From the NCBI RefSeq assembly GCF_018413645.1, contig NZ_JAHCDA010000005.1, positions 62,001-126,000 of the forward strand: 64,000 nt of DNA. The letters run 5' to 3'. The notes beneath the pieces are model-generated. The model searched no databases. It was not told where the DNA came from and saw nothing but the letters and a program-made list of their open reading frames with translations. The stretch comes from Roseococcus pinisoli. GTDB lineage: Bacteria > Pseudomonadota > Alphaproteobacteria > Acetobacterales > Acetobacteraceae. Position 1 is the first letter of the stretch. The number at the start of each line of letters is the position of its first letter. A program made the translations under genes and the position numbers. This document shows, piece by piece, positions 42,158-53,679 of this stretch.

Positions 42158-44260
42158 ATGCGCCTGTCTCCCCTCTGGATCGTCGCCGGCCTGGCGCCGT
42201 CCGCCGCCCTCGCCCAGGCTCCCCAGCCCATCGACCTGCCCGCCATGTCGGTGACGGCGAGCCCCATCGCCGGCGACCAGCCCGGCACCTTCGTGCCCGT
42301 CACCGATCTCGACCGCGAACGCATCGCGCAGGACCCGGCCCGCTCCCTCGGCGACGTGATGCGCGACGAGCCAGGCCTTTCGGCCACCACCTTCGCCCCC
42401 GGCGCCAGCCGCCCCATCATCCGCGGCCTCGATAATTTCCGGGTCCGACTGCAAGAGAACGGCTTCGGCGCCGGCGACGTCTCCGCCTATGGCGAGGACC
42501 ATGCCGTGCCGCTGGACCCGCTGACCGCGGAGCGCATCGAGGTGATCCGCGGCCCGGCCTCCCTGCGCTGGGGCTCGCAGGCGATCGGCGGCGTGGTGAA
42601 CGTCATCAACAACCGCATCCCGACCAGCCTGCCCGGGCAGGCCGTCTCCGGCCGGGTCTCCGGCGGCTGGAACAGCGGCAGCCGCGGCTGGGACGGCGCG
42701 GCCAGCACCGACGTCCGCGCCGGCAACGTCGTCGTCCATGGCGACCTCTTCGGCCGCCACGATAGCGACTATTCCATCCCGGGCGGGCGGCGGCAGGCCA
42801 ATACCGGCGTGCGGACCGATGGCGGCTCCATGGGGCTCAGCTACTTCTTCGACCAGGGCTTCATCGGCACCTCGGTCTCGCGCTTCACGAGCCTCTACGG
42901 CATTCCCGGCGAGGCGGATGCGCTGGCCGGCACCTCGATCCGCATGGAGCAGACGCGCTGGGCCAGCCGGGGCGAGTACCGGCCGGGCTCGGGGCCCATC
43001 CGCAGCGTGAACTTCTGGCTCGGCTACACCACCTACCGCCACGAGGAGATCGGCGCGGGGCACGACGACCACGATCACAGCGATCACGACCACCCGGCGA
43101 CCGGCGAGCGCCTGGTCCATGGCGGCTTCCGCAACAATTCCTGGGACGGGCGGCTGGAGTTCCAGCACATGCCCGTCCAGACCGGCCTCGGCGAGCTGAA
43201 CGGCACCTTCGGCCTTTCCTACGAGCAGGAGAACCTCCGGACGACGGGTGAGTTCTTCGAGTTCCTGCCCTCCGCCCGGACCAACCGCGCGGCCGGCTAC
43301 CTCTTCGAGGAACTGCGCCTCTCGCCCGTCTGGCGTCTGCAGGCGGCCGCCCGCCTGGAATTCGTGCGCATCGCGGGCTCCACCGCGGCCTTCCCGGACG
43401 GGCTGCTGCCGGTCGACGCGGATCAGGAGCTGGAGAACGCCTCGCGCCGCCGGGACTTCATGCCCGCGAGCTTCAGCCTCGGCCTGCTCCGCGACCTGCC
43501 CTGGGCCATGCAGGGGCGCGCGACGGCGCAATACGTGCAGCGGGCGCCGAGCGCGGCCGAGCTCTTCTCGCGCGGCGCGCACGACGCCTCCGGTACCTTC
43601 GACGTCGGCGCCCCGAACCTGCGGAAGGAGGCGGCCACCACCGTCGAGCTCGGGCTCGGCCGCCGGACGGGCGCCTTCCGCTTCGACACCAGCGCCTACT
43701 ACTCGCGCTACAACGGCTTCATCTATCGCGCCCTGACCGGCAGCACCTGCGGCGAGGAATTCTCCTCCTGCGCCCCGAGCGGCGGCGGCGAGTTCCGGCA
43801 GGTCGCCTATGGCCAGCGCGACGCCACCTTCTACGGCTTCGAGGGCCGGGCGGAGCAGGATGTCCTGCGCCTCGGCAGCGGCACGGCCGGCGTCTCGGGC
43901 CGCTACGACTTCGTCCGCGCCGAATTCGCCAATGGCGCCGGCAACGTCCCGCGCATCCCGCCGCACCGGCTTGGTGCCGGCCTCTGGTGGCGCAGCGCGA
44001 GCTGGCAGGCCAGCGTCGACTACCTGCACGCCTTCGACCAGACGCGCACCGGCACGAACGAGACGCGCACCAACGGCTACGACCTTCTGGGCGTGCGGAT
44101 CGGCTACACCGCGCAGCTCGGCGGCACGCGGGCGGTCAACTTCTCCGTCATCGGCAACAACCTTCTCGATTCCGAGGTGCGCAACGCCGCCTCCTTCAAG
44201 AAGGACGAGGTGCTGCTGCCCGGCCGCAGCGTGCGCTTCCTGATGACCATGACCTTCTGA
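42158..44260 (+). CDS. znuD: TonB-dependent outer-membrane receptor, zinc (ZnuD) type
   Basis: 700 residues with a signal peptide (cleavage near ALAQ), a plug domain (about 30-150: ASRPIIRGLDNFRVRLQENG, ERIEVIRGPASLRWG) and a 22-strand barrel ending in an aromatic residue (MTMTF). A His/Asp-rich loop GHDDHDHSDHDHP at about residue 305 is the mark of zinc-uptake receptors such as ZnuD. Zur-like boxes upstream agree. Imports zinc across the outer membrane using TonB energy. Confidence 0.88.
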   Translation: MRLSPLWIVAGLAPSAALAQAPQPIDLPAMSVTASPIAGDQPGTFVPVTDLDRERIAQDPARSLGDVMRDEPGLSATTFAPGASRPIIRGLDNFRVRLQENGFGAGDVSAYGEDHAVPLDPLTAERIEVIRGPASLRWGSQAIGGVVNVINNRIPTSLPGQAVSGRVSGGWNSGSRGWDGAASTDVRAGNVVVHGDLFGRHDSDYSIPGGRRQANTGVRTDGGSMGLSYFFDQGFIGTSVSRFTSLYGIPGEADALAGTSIRMEQTRWASRGEYRPGSGPIRSVNFWLGYTTYRHEEIGAGHDDHDHSDHDHPATGERLVHGGFRNNSWDGRLEFQHMPVQTGLGELNGTFGLSYEQENLRTTGEFFEFLPSARTNRAAGYLFEELRLSPVWRLQAAARLEFVRIAGSTAAFPDGLLPVDADQELENASRRRDFMPASFSLGLLRDLPWAMQGRATAQYVQRAPSAAELFSRGAHDASGTFDVGAPNLRKEAATTVELGLGRRTGAFRFDTSAYYSRYNGFIYRALTGSTCGEEFSSCAPSGGGEFRQVAYGQRDATFYGFEGRAEQDVLRLGSGTAGVSGRYDFVRAEFANGAGNVPRIPPHRLGAGLWWRSASWQASVDYLHAFDQTRTGTNETRTNGYDLLGVRIGYTAQLGGTRAVNFSVIGNNLLDSEVRNAASFKKDEVLLPGRSVRFLMTMTF

Positions 44261-44268
44261 CGGCCCCC

Positions 44269-44649
44269 ATGCCTCCGCTCCCCTCCCCCGGCCCGGATGC
44301 CAACGACGTCACGGAGCGGCCGCGCCTCTGGCGCCGCTTCGGCGGCGACGACTGGGCGGCCTTCGACGCCCTGCCACCGGCCGTGCGCCAGCATCTCCAC
44401 GAGCACGCCTATGACGCCTGGACGGTCAATGCGCTGATCCTCTGGAGGATCTTCCGGCGGCAGACGGCCAGCAGCGCGCGCGGCGTGGCGCGGCTGCTGA
44501 ACCATCTGCGCATCTGCGAGCGCCTCGAGCTCGAGGCCTTCGCGGAGGCCTATGCCCGGCAATGCGGCGGCACCCTGCCGCATGTCGCCGCCGGGGCCTC
44601 GACCCTGCGATACGGGGCGGCGGCGCGCCGCCCCAGGCGCCGAAGGTAG
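44269..44649 (+). CDS. Small uncharacterised protein, basic C-terminus
   Basis: 126 residues, no recognised function. The middle reads WAAFDALPPAVRQHLHEHAYDAWTVNALILWRIF, reminiscent of small alphaproteobacterial DUF6525-type proteins, and the end is RRPRRRR. It starts 8 bases after the receptor stop, so it may be co-transcribed. No membrane helix or signal. Codon use is like its neighbours. Confidence 0.6.
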   Translation: MPPLPSPGPDANDVTERPRLWRRFGGDDWAAFDALPPAVRQHLHEHAYDAWTVNALILWRIFRRQTASSARGVARLLNHLRICERLELEAFAEAYARQCGGTLPHVAAGASTLRYGAAARRPRRRR

Positions 44650-44694
44650 CCTACCCGGCTTGCCGAGCCGGCCGCATCGCGCGAGCCTCCCGTC

Positions 44695-46350
44695 ATGACG
44701 ACATGGCGCGCCCGCGCGGGCACCACCTTCACCCCTCAGAAGCAACCCGCCTTCGGCGCCCGCGGCATGGTGGTCACGAACCACCCGGCCGCCAGCGCCG
44801 CCGGCGCCCAGATGCTGGCCGAGGGCGGCAATGCGGTGGACGCCGCGGTCGCCGCCATCCTCGCCCTGACGGTCTGCGAGCCGATGATGGTGGGCATCTT
44901 CGGCGGCGGGCTCATGCACATCGCCTCGCCGGACGGCCGCCACGAGGTGCTGGACGGCATGGCCACCTGCCCCCTCAGCTCCCGCCCCGAAATGTATGAG
45001 GGCCAGGATCCGCGCCGGCAGAGCGTGGGGGCCCTCTCCGTCGCCGTGCCCGCCAATCTCCTGGCCTGGGAGGCCGGGCTGAAGCGCCATGGCCGCTTCT
45101 CCATGGCCGAGGTGATCGAGCCCGCCATCCGCCTCGCCTCCAAAGGCTTCGAGACGGGCGGCTATCTGCATGAATGCATCGCGGAATCCGCCGCCGACCT
45201 GGCGCTCGACGCCACCATCGCCAAGCTCTTCCTGCCGGGCGGCACGCCGCTGGCTGCCGGCTCGCGCCTGGTGAACGAGCCGCTGGCCGAAAGCCTGCGC
45301 GCCGTGGCGCGCGAGGGCGCGGCCGCGCTCCACCAGGGCGACCTCGGCACCTCCGCCTCCTACGATCTGGCGCGCAAGGGCGGCATCATCACCACCGACG
45401 ACCTCGCCGCCACGCGCATGATCCAGCGCGAGGCCGTCCGCGGCACCTATCGCGGCATCGAGGTCTATGGCCCGCCGCCGCCCTCGGCCGGTGGCGTGCA
45501 TGTGCTGCAGATGCTGAACCTGCTGGAGGCCTACGACATCGCGGCCAGCGGCTTCGGCACGCCGGAGACGCTGCATCTCATCGCCGAGGCGCTGAAGATG
45601 GCCTTCGCCGACCGCGCCGTCGCGACGGCCGACCCGGCCTTCCTGGAAGTGCCAGTGGCCAGGCTCATCAGCAAGGAATACGCGGCCGAGCGGCGCGCTT
45701 TCCTGGACAAGGCGCGGGCCAAGACCTGGTCGCCCGGCATCACGGCCATGGAGAGCGCCAACACCACCCACATCACGGTGGCCGACCATGAGGGGCGGAT
45801 CGCCTGCTGCACGCATACGATCAACAGCCTCTTCGGCTCGAAGATCATGCTGCCGGAAAGCGGGCTGATCCCGAACAACTACATGGCGCTCTTCGACCCG
45901 CGCCCGGGCCTCGCGCAGTCGGTGGAGCCGGGCAAGCGCATCACCACCTCCATGTCGCCGCTGATCCTGCGCAAGGACGGCAAGCCCTATGCGGCGCTGG
46001 GGCTGCCCGGCGGCCTGCGCATCTTCGCCTCGACCTTCCAGGCGGTGATGAACCTGATCGACCACGGCATGTCGCTGCAGGAGGCCGTGGAGGCGCCGCG
46101 CCTCTGGACCATGGGCGGCCCGGTCGAGATGGAGGGCGCCTTCTCGGCCGAGGTCCGCGCCGCCATGGCAGCGATGGGCCACGACGCCGTCGCCATGCCG
46201 CATGTGGCCGGCGGCATGGGCGCCATCCGCTGGCACGAGGACGGCCTGATGGAGGGCGCCTCCTGCTGGCGGGCCGACGGCGCGCCGGTCGCGATCGGCG
46301 GCGGCCCGGCCCAGGCGGGCGTGCGCTTCTGGCCGGACGCGCGACGGTAA
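44695..46350 (+). CDS. Gamma-glutamyltransferase-family (Ntn hydrolase) enzyme, cytoplasmic type
   Basis: 551 residues. N-terminal half: GMVVTNHPAASAAGAQML and GGNAVDAAVAAIL. The self-processing nucleophile is Thr357 in NTTHITVADHEG, followed by the small-subunit motifs TSMSPLILRKDGKP and LGLPGG. No signal peptide (MTTWRARAGTTFTP start), unlike the exported GGT, so it belongs to the cytosolic acylase-like branch. It may cleave gamma-glutamyl or other N-acyl amides. Confidence 0.85.
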   Translation: MTTWRARAGTTFTPQKQPAFGARGMVVTNHPAASAAGAQMLAEGGNAVDAAVAAILALTVCEPMMVGIFGGGLMHIASPDGRHEVLDGMATCPLSSRPEMYEGQDPRRQSVGALSVAVPANLLAWEAGLKRHGRFSMAEVIEPAIRLASKGFETGGYLHECIAESAADLALDATIAKLFLPGGTPLAAGSRLVNEPLAESLRAVAREGAAALHQGDLGTSASYDLARKGGIITTDDLAATRMIQREAVRGTYRGIEVYGPPPPSAGGVHVLQMLNLLEAYDIAASGFGTPETLHLIAEALKMAFADRAVATADPAFLEVPVARLISKEYAAERRAFLDKARAKTWSPGITAMESANTTHITVADHEGRIACCTHTINSLFGSKIMLPESGLIPNNYMALFDPRPGLAQSVEPGKRITTSMSPLILRKDGKPYAALGLPGGLRIFASTFQAVMNLIDHGMSLQEAVEAPRLWTMGGPVEMEGAFSAEVRAAMAAMGHDAVAMPHVAGGMGAIRWHEDGLMEGASCWRADGAPVAIGGGPAQAGVRFWPDARR

Positions 46351-46361
46351 GTTCCACTCCC

Positions 46362-46384
46362 GGGCGCCGGGCCTGCCGGCGCCC
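46362..46384 (+). terminator. Hairpin downstream of the gamma-glutamyltransferase-like gene
   Basis: Nine-base perfect stem GGGCGCCGG / CCGGCGCCC with 5-base loop, 12 bases after the stop. Only a weak T content follows (ACCCTT). Confidence 0.45.
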
Positions 46385-46488
46385 ACCCTTCCGGAGGGCC
46401 ACGAGCCCTGTTCTTTTCGGGTGGCGGCCAAGCCTCCCGGGAAGGGGCTCCGTTGGTTTTCCGGTCCGGGACCGCTATGAAGCCCGCG

Positions 46489-47367
46489 ATGACCGAAAAG
46501 CCCCTCTCCTTCCAGCAGATGATCCTTCGCCTGCACGACTACTGGTCGTCGCAGGGTTGCCTCATCCTCCAGCCCTACGACATGGAGATGGGCGCCGGCA
46601 CCTTCCATCCGGCGACCACGCTGCGCGCCCTCGGCCCGCAGCCCTGGAGCGCGGCCTATGTGCAGCCCTCGCGCCGGCCGTCGGACGGCCGCTACGGCGA
46701 GAACCCGAACCGGCTGCAGCACTACTACCAGTACCAGGTCATCATGAAGCCGAGCCCGCGCGACCCGCAGGCCATGCTCATGGAGAGCTACAAGGCCCTC
46801 GGCCTCGACCCCGCGCTGCACGACATCCGCTTCGTCGAGGACGACTGGGAGAGCCCGACGCTGGGCGCCTGGGGCCTCGGCTGGGAAGTCTGGTGCGACG
46901 GCATGGAAGTGACGCAGTTCACCTATTTCCAGCAGGTCGGCGGCATCCCCTGCGAGGTCCCCTCCTGCGAGCTGACCTACGGGCTCGAGCGGCTGGCCAT
47001 GTATATCCAGGGCGTCGAGAACGTGTACGACCTCGACTTCAACGGCCGCGGCGTCACCTATGGCGACGTCTTCCTCCGCGCCGAGAAGGAATACAGCGCG
47101 CATAATTTCGAGCATGCCGACGTGGCGCTGCTGAAGCGCCATTTCGAGGAGGCGGAGCAGGAATGCGCCGCCCTGGTCGCCAAGGGCCTGGCCATGCCGG
47201 CCTATGACCAGTGCATCAAGGCCAGCCACCGCTTCAACCTGCTGGACGCCCGCGGCGCCATCAGCGTGACCGAGCGTGCGGCCTATATCGGACGTGTGCG
47301 GGCCCTCGCGAAGGCCTGCTGCGAGAGTTGGCTGGCGGGCGCGGCCCAGCATGAGCGGGTGGCCTGA
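46489..47367 (+). CDS. glyQ: Glycine--tRNA ligase alpha subunit
   Basis: Catalytic subunit of the alpha2beta2 glycyl-tRNA synthetase, class II. About 292 residues: [37 protein letters not shown] and [23 protein letters not shown] start at [10 protein letters not shown] (46489), as in relatives; ATG 46477 is also possible. Four bases before glyS, one operon. Confidence 0.96.
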   Translation: MTEKPLSFQQMILRLHDYWSSQGCLILQPYDMEMGAGTFHPATTLRALGPQPWSAAYVQPSRRPSDGRYGENPNRLQHYYQYQVIMKPSPRDPQAMLMESYKALGLDPALHDIRFVEDDWESPTLGAWGLGWEVWCDGMEVTQFTYFQQVGGIPCEVPSCELTYGLERLAMYIQGVENVYDLDFNGRGVTYGDVFLRAEKEYSAHNFEHADVALLKRHFEEAEQECAALVAKGLAMPAYDQCIKASHRFNLLDARGAISVTERAAYIGRVRALAKACCESWLAGAAQHERVA

Positions 47368-47370
47368 TCC

Positions 47371-49509
47371 ATGTCTGAACTGCTGATCGAATTCCTTACC
47401 GAGGAAATCCCCGCGCGCATGCAGGCCCGCGCGGCCGAGGATCTGTGCCGGCTGGCCAAGGCCGCCCTCGCGCCCCTGATCCAGGGCGAGCCGAAGGGCT
47501 TCCACGGCCCGCGGCGCCTGGGCTTCGTGGCCGATATGGCGCTCTCGGCCGAGACGCCCGCCCGCGAGGAGCGCGGCCCGCGCCTCGGCGCGCCCGACCA
47601 GGCCCTGGCCGGCTTCCTCAAGAAGCACAATGCGACCCGCGAGATGCTCGTCGAGCAGAACGGCTTCCTGGTGCTGGTGAAGCCCGGCGAGACCATCACT
47701 GCCGAGGCCGTGCTGCACCGCGCCCTGCCCGATCTCGTCTGGTCCTTCCCCTGGCCCAAGAGCATGCGCTGGGGCAGCTCCGCCCTGCTCTGGGTGCGCC
47801 CGCTGCAGCGCGTGCTGTGCCTGCTGGACGGCAAGCCCGTGCCGGTCGCGCTCGCGCGCGGCAATGACGCGGCCCATGGCCTCGTGGCGGCCGACCTTAC
47901 CGAGGGCCATCGCGTCCATGCGCCCGGCGCCTTCGCCGTGACCGGGGCGGCCGACCATGCCCGGAAGCTGCGCGAGCATTTCGTCGTCTCCGACGCCGAG
48001 GCCCGGATGGCGATCATCCGCGACGGAGTGGCCGCGCTCGCCGCCGCCGAGGGGCTGGAGGTCGTGCCCGACGAGGGTCTGCTGGCCGAGGTCGCCGGCC
48101 TCGTCGAATGGCCCGTACCGCTGCTCGGCCGCATCGAAGACGGCTTCATGGACCTGCCGGCCGAGGTGATGCGCACCTCCATGCGCGTGAACCAGCGCTA
48201 CTTCGCGCTGCGCCGGCCGGACGGCACGGCCGCGCCGTTCTTCGCGCTGGTGGCGAATATAGCGGCCATCGACGGCGGCAAGGCGCTGGTGGCAGGCAAT
48301 GAGCGCGTGCTGCGCGCCCGCCTCTCCGATGCGCGCTTCTTCTGGGACCAGGACCGCAAGCAGAAGCTGGAGGAGTTCCTCCCGAAGCTCGACGGCGCGG
48401 TCTTCCACGCCAAGCTCGGCACGCAGGGCGAGCGCGTCCGTCGCATCGCGAGGCTCGCAACCTTCCTCGCGCCGCTGGTCGGCGCCGATGCGGCGCTCGC
48501 GGAACGCGCGGCGCTGCTCGCCAAGGCCGATCTCGTCTCCGGCATGGTCGGCGAGTTCCCGGAGCTCCAGGGCGTGATGGGCGGCTACTATGCGCGCCTG
48601 CAGGGCGAGGATGCGCGCGTGGCGGATGCCGTCGCGCAGCATTACCGTCCGCTGGGCCCGACCGACGCCGTGCCGACCGAGCCCGTCGCGATCGCGGTCG
48701 CGCTGGCGGACAAGCTGGACCAGCTCGCGGGCTTCTTCGCCGCCGATGAGCGGCCGACCGGCAGCGGCGATCCCTTCGCGCTGCGCCGCGCCGCGCTCGG
48801 CGTCATCCGCATCCTGCGCGAGAACGGCCTGCGGCTGCGCCTGGTGGATATCCTCGGCGAGGCCTTCTTCGGCTTCCCGCAGGCCACGGGCACGACCGCC
48901 ACGCCGGAATTCGGCATGGCCGTGGCGCAGGAGCGCATGAAGGCCGGCGCGCCGGCCGAGGGCCGCCACCCGCCGATGGTCGCTGCCTTCGCGGCCGGCG
49001 TGGTCGACTTCCTCACCGACCGCCTGCGCGTGCAGCTTCGCGCCGAAGGCGCGCGGCACGACCTCGTCGCCGCCAGCATCGGCCAGGATGACGACATCCT
49101 GCGCATCCTTTCCCGCGCCGAAGCGTTGAAGGGCCTCGTCGAATCCGAGGACGGAAAGAACCTGCTGGCCGCCTACAAGCGCGCGCAGAACATCCTGCGC
49201 ATCGAGGAAAAGAAGGACGGCCCGCATTCCGGCGCGGTGGACGAGGCTCTGCTCGCCTTGCCGGAGGAAAAGGCGCTCAATGCCGCCCTCGACGCCATCG
49301 ACGGCTCCGTCCGCGAGCTGCTGGCTGCCGAGAAGTTCGGCCCGGCGACCTCGGCCCTCGCCGCGCTCCGCGCGCCGGTGGATGCCTTCTTCGAACGGAT
49401 CATGGTCAACGATCCCGAGCCTTCATTACGCCGCAACCGCCTGCGACTACTCTCCCGCCTCCGGGCCGCGATGGACACGGTGGGCGACCTCTCCAAGATC
49501 GAAGCCTGA
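47371..49509 (+). CDS. glyS: Glycine--tRNA ligase beta subunit
   Basis: 712 residues, normal for the tRNA-binding beta subunit: SELLIEFLTEEIPARMQ start, WPKSMRWGSSALLWVRPLQ, MRTSMRVNQRYFAL, and an HD-like then anticodon-binding C-terminus (LRRNRLRLLSRLRAAM). Translated right after glyQ; 12 bases before ppdK. Confidence 0.97.
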   Translation: MSELLIEFLTEEIPARMQARAAEDLCRLAKAALAPLIQGEPKGFHGPRRLGFVADMALSAETPAREERGPRLGAPDQALAGFLKKHNATREMLVEQNGFLVLVKPGETITAEAVLHRALPDLVWSFPWPKSMRWGSSALLWVRPLQRVLCLLDGKPVPVALARGNDAAHGLVAADLTEGHRVHAPGAFAVTGAADHARKLREHFVVSDAEARMAIIRDGVAALAAAEGLEVVPDEGLLAEVAGLVEWPVPLLGRIEDGFMDLPAEVMRTSMRVNQRYFALRRPDGTAAPFFALVANIAAIDGGKALVAGNERVLRARLSDARFFWDQDRKQKLEEFLPKLDGAVFHAKLGTQGERVRRIARLATFLAPLVGADAALAERAALLAKADLVSGMVGEFPELQGVMGGYYARLQGEDARVADAVAQHYRPLGPTDAVPTEPVAIAVALADKLDQLAGFFAADERPTGSGDPFALRRAALGVIRILRENGLRLRLVDILGEAFFGFPQATGTTATPEFGMAVAQERMKAGAPAEGRHPPMVAAFAAGVVDFLTDRLRVQLRAEGARHDLVAASIGQDDDILRILSRAEALKGLVESEDGKNLLAAYKRAQNILRIEEKKDGPHSGAVDEALLALPEEKALNAALDAIDGSVRELLAAEKFGPATSALAALRAPVDAFFERIMVNDPEPSLRRNRLRLLSRLRAAMDTVGDLSKIEA

Positions 49510-49521
49510 AGGAAACCGCGC

Positions 49522-52197
<2,676 letters not shown>

Positions 52198-52226
52198 GGC
52201 GGCGCGATCGCCACACGGAAGACCTG

Positions 52227-52244
52227 GCCGGCCCTCAGGCCGGC
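52227..52244. terminator. Hairpin between convergent ppdK and PACE genes
   Basis: Seven-base stem GCCGGCC / GGCCGGC with a 4-base loop. It spans the stop codon of the minus-strand PACE gene (52235-52237). No T run. Confidence 0.3.
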
Positions 52245-52666
52245 TGGGGCTCGATCGGCGGGATCGGGAAGACCCGGTCGTAGGCCAGGTTGAAGAGGAA
52301 GGCGTAGGCCACGTAGAAGGCCGCGATCGCGAGATCCATGATGAAGGCCTCGGCGAGGCTGATGTTCAGGTACCAGGCGATGGGCGGCAGCAGGATGATC
52401 AGCAGCCCCGCCTCGAACAGCACCGCATGGCCCACCCGTACCCACAGCCCCTTCCGCGTCTGGCCGGTGAGGCGGCGCATCGCGTGGTCGAAGCCCAGGT
52501 TGTAGATGTAGTTCCACACCGTCGCGACCGTGGCGCTGCCGACGGCGATGACGCCGATATCCGCGGTCGACAGGCCGAAGAGCGGTCCTCCGAAAACGAT
52601 GACGATCGCCAGGCCGATGGCCTCGAACAGCAGGGCATGGCGGATACGATCACGAACGCTACGCAT
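52235..52666 (-). CDS. PACE-family (AceI-like) multidrug efflux transporter
   Basis: 143 residues with two tandem bacterial transmembrane pair domains and four helices: RIRHALLFEAIGLAIVIVFGG, VATVWNYIYNLGFDHAMRRL, VGHAVLFEAGLLIILLPPIAWYL and FYVAYAFLFNLAYDRVFP. The RxxHAxxFE repeat (once per half) and the acidic residue in the first helix are the family marks. Pumps cationic biocides such as chlorhexidine in characterised cases. Start at 52666 (MRSVRDRIRH). Divergent from a LysR regulator, the normal arrangement. Confidence 0.9.
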   Translation of the reverse strand: MRSVRDRIRHALLFEAIGLAIVIVFGGPLFGLSTADIGVIAVGSATVATVWNYIYNLGFDHAMRRLTGQTRKGLWVRVGHAVLFEAGLLIILLPPIAWYLNISLAEAFIMDLAIAAFYVAYAFLFNLAYDRVFPIPPIEPQPA

Positions 52667-52756
52667 GATGAGGCCTCTTGGGAGAATCCACGGGAGGAAA
52701 GTCGCCGCGGCGGGCGCCTTTTCCATCCGAATTGCGATGACACCAAGTTAGTATCC

Positions 52757-52771
52757 ATCTGATAATCAGAT
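52757..52771. promoter_or_regulatory. Perfect palindrome ATCTGATAATCAGAT abutting LysR start
   Basis: A 15-base palindrome with the T-N11-A spacing of LysR boxes (T at 52758, A at 52770). It ends at the base before the regulator's ATG and is therefore likely the autoregulatory and PACE-controlling operator. It takes the place of a ribosome-binding site, so the regulator message may be leaderless. Confidence 0.6.
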
Positions 52772-53674
52772 ATGACCGTGTCGCTGGATCAGCTCGAAGC
52801 CTTCGTCACCGCGGCCGAGGCCGGTTCCTTCTCGGCGGCGGCGCGGCGGCTGCGCAAGGCGCAATCCGCGGTCAGCACCCAGGTCGCCAATCTCGAGACT
52901 GATCTCGGCCTCGCACTTTTCAGCCGGGAGGGGCGCCAGCCCGTCCTGACACCGGCGGGCGAGCGGCTGCTGGCCGAGGCCAGGGTGGTGCTGGAGCGGC
53001 GCGAGCATTTCCTCGGCGTCGCCTCCAGCCTCGACCGGCGGACGGAGCTGCGCCTCGTGGTCGCGATCGACCAGCTCTATCCGGAGCGCGCGCTCGGCGG
53101 GCTCTTCGCCGAATTCGCGGAGCGATTCCCCTTCGTGGAGCTGGAGGTCCTGTTCCCGCTGATGGACGACGTCAGCCAGCTCGTCCGCGAGGGCAAGGCC
53201 GATCTCGGCGTCATGTGGCAGCAGGAGGCGCTGCCCACCGAGCTCGGCTTCCAGACCATCGGCTGGGTGCCGCTCAAGCTCGTCTGCGGCCGCCATCACC
53301 CGCTCGCCAAGGCGCGCGTGGAATGGGAGGAGCTGAAGCGCCATCGCCAGATCCTGATCTCCGGCCGCGGCGGCGGGCGGGAGAAGCAGCGCCTGCGCGT
53401 GGCCGCCGAGGTCTGGTGGGTGGAGAGCCAGTGGGTCATCCTGGAGATGGTGAAGCACGGCATCGGCTGGGCCTTCGTGGCGGACCACGTCATCGCCAAC
53501 TCGGCCGCCGCGCCCGAGCTGATCACCCCCGACCTGCAGTTCGACGACGGCGACTGGCCGGTGGCGCTGGAGCTCGTCTGGCATAAGCAGCGCCCCACCG
53601 GCCCGGCGGCGGAATGGCTCCGCCAGCGCTTCGCGGCGGAGCGTTCCCTGGGCCGGGTGAAGCCGACGGGCTGA
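52772..53674 (+). CDS. LysR-family transcriptional regulator of the PACE pump
   Basis: 300 residues: N-terminal helix-turn-helix (LEAFVTAAEAGSFSAAARRLRKAQSAVSTQV) and an effector-binding domain (about 90-290). It is divergent from the AceI-like pump and has a perfect T-N11-A palindrome at its start. Likely activates the pump when a biocide or polyamine binds; effector not predictable. Confidence 0.9.
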   Translation: MTVSLDQLEAFVTAAEAGSFSAAARRLRKAQSAVSTQVANLETDLGLALFSREGRQPVLTPAGERLLAEARVVLERREHFLGVASSLDRRTELRLVVAIDQLYPERALGGLFAEFAERFPFVELEVLFPLMDDVSQLVREGKADLGVMWQQEALPTELGFQTIGWVPLKLVCGRHHPLAKARVEWEELKRHRQILISGRGGGREKQRLRVAAEVWWVESQWVILEMVKHGIGWAFVADHVIANSAAAPELITPDLQFDDGDWPVALELVWHKQRPTGPAAEWLRQRFAAERSLGRVKPTG

Positions 53675-53679
53675 GGGCC

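Noticed and set aside
44104-49227. A very long open frame on the minus strand opposite the zinc receptor, gamma-glutamyltransferase and glyQS
   Set aside because: It is antisense to four well-recognised genes. High GC makes stop codons rare in the opposite frames, and the translation is Arg/His/Gly-rich with no domain.
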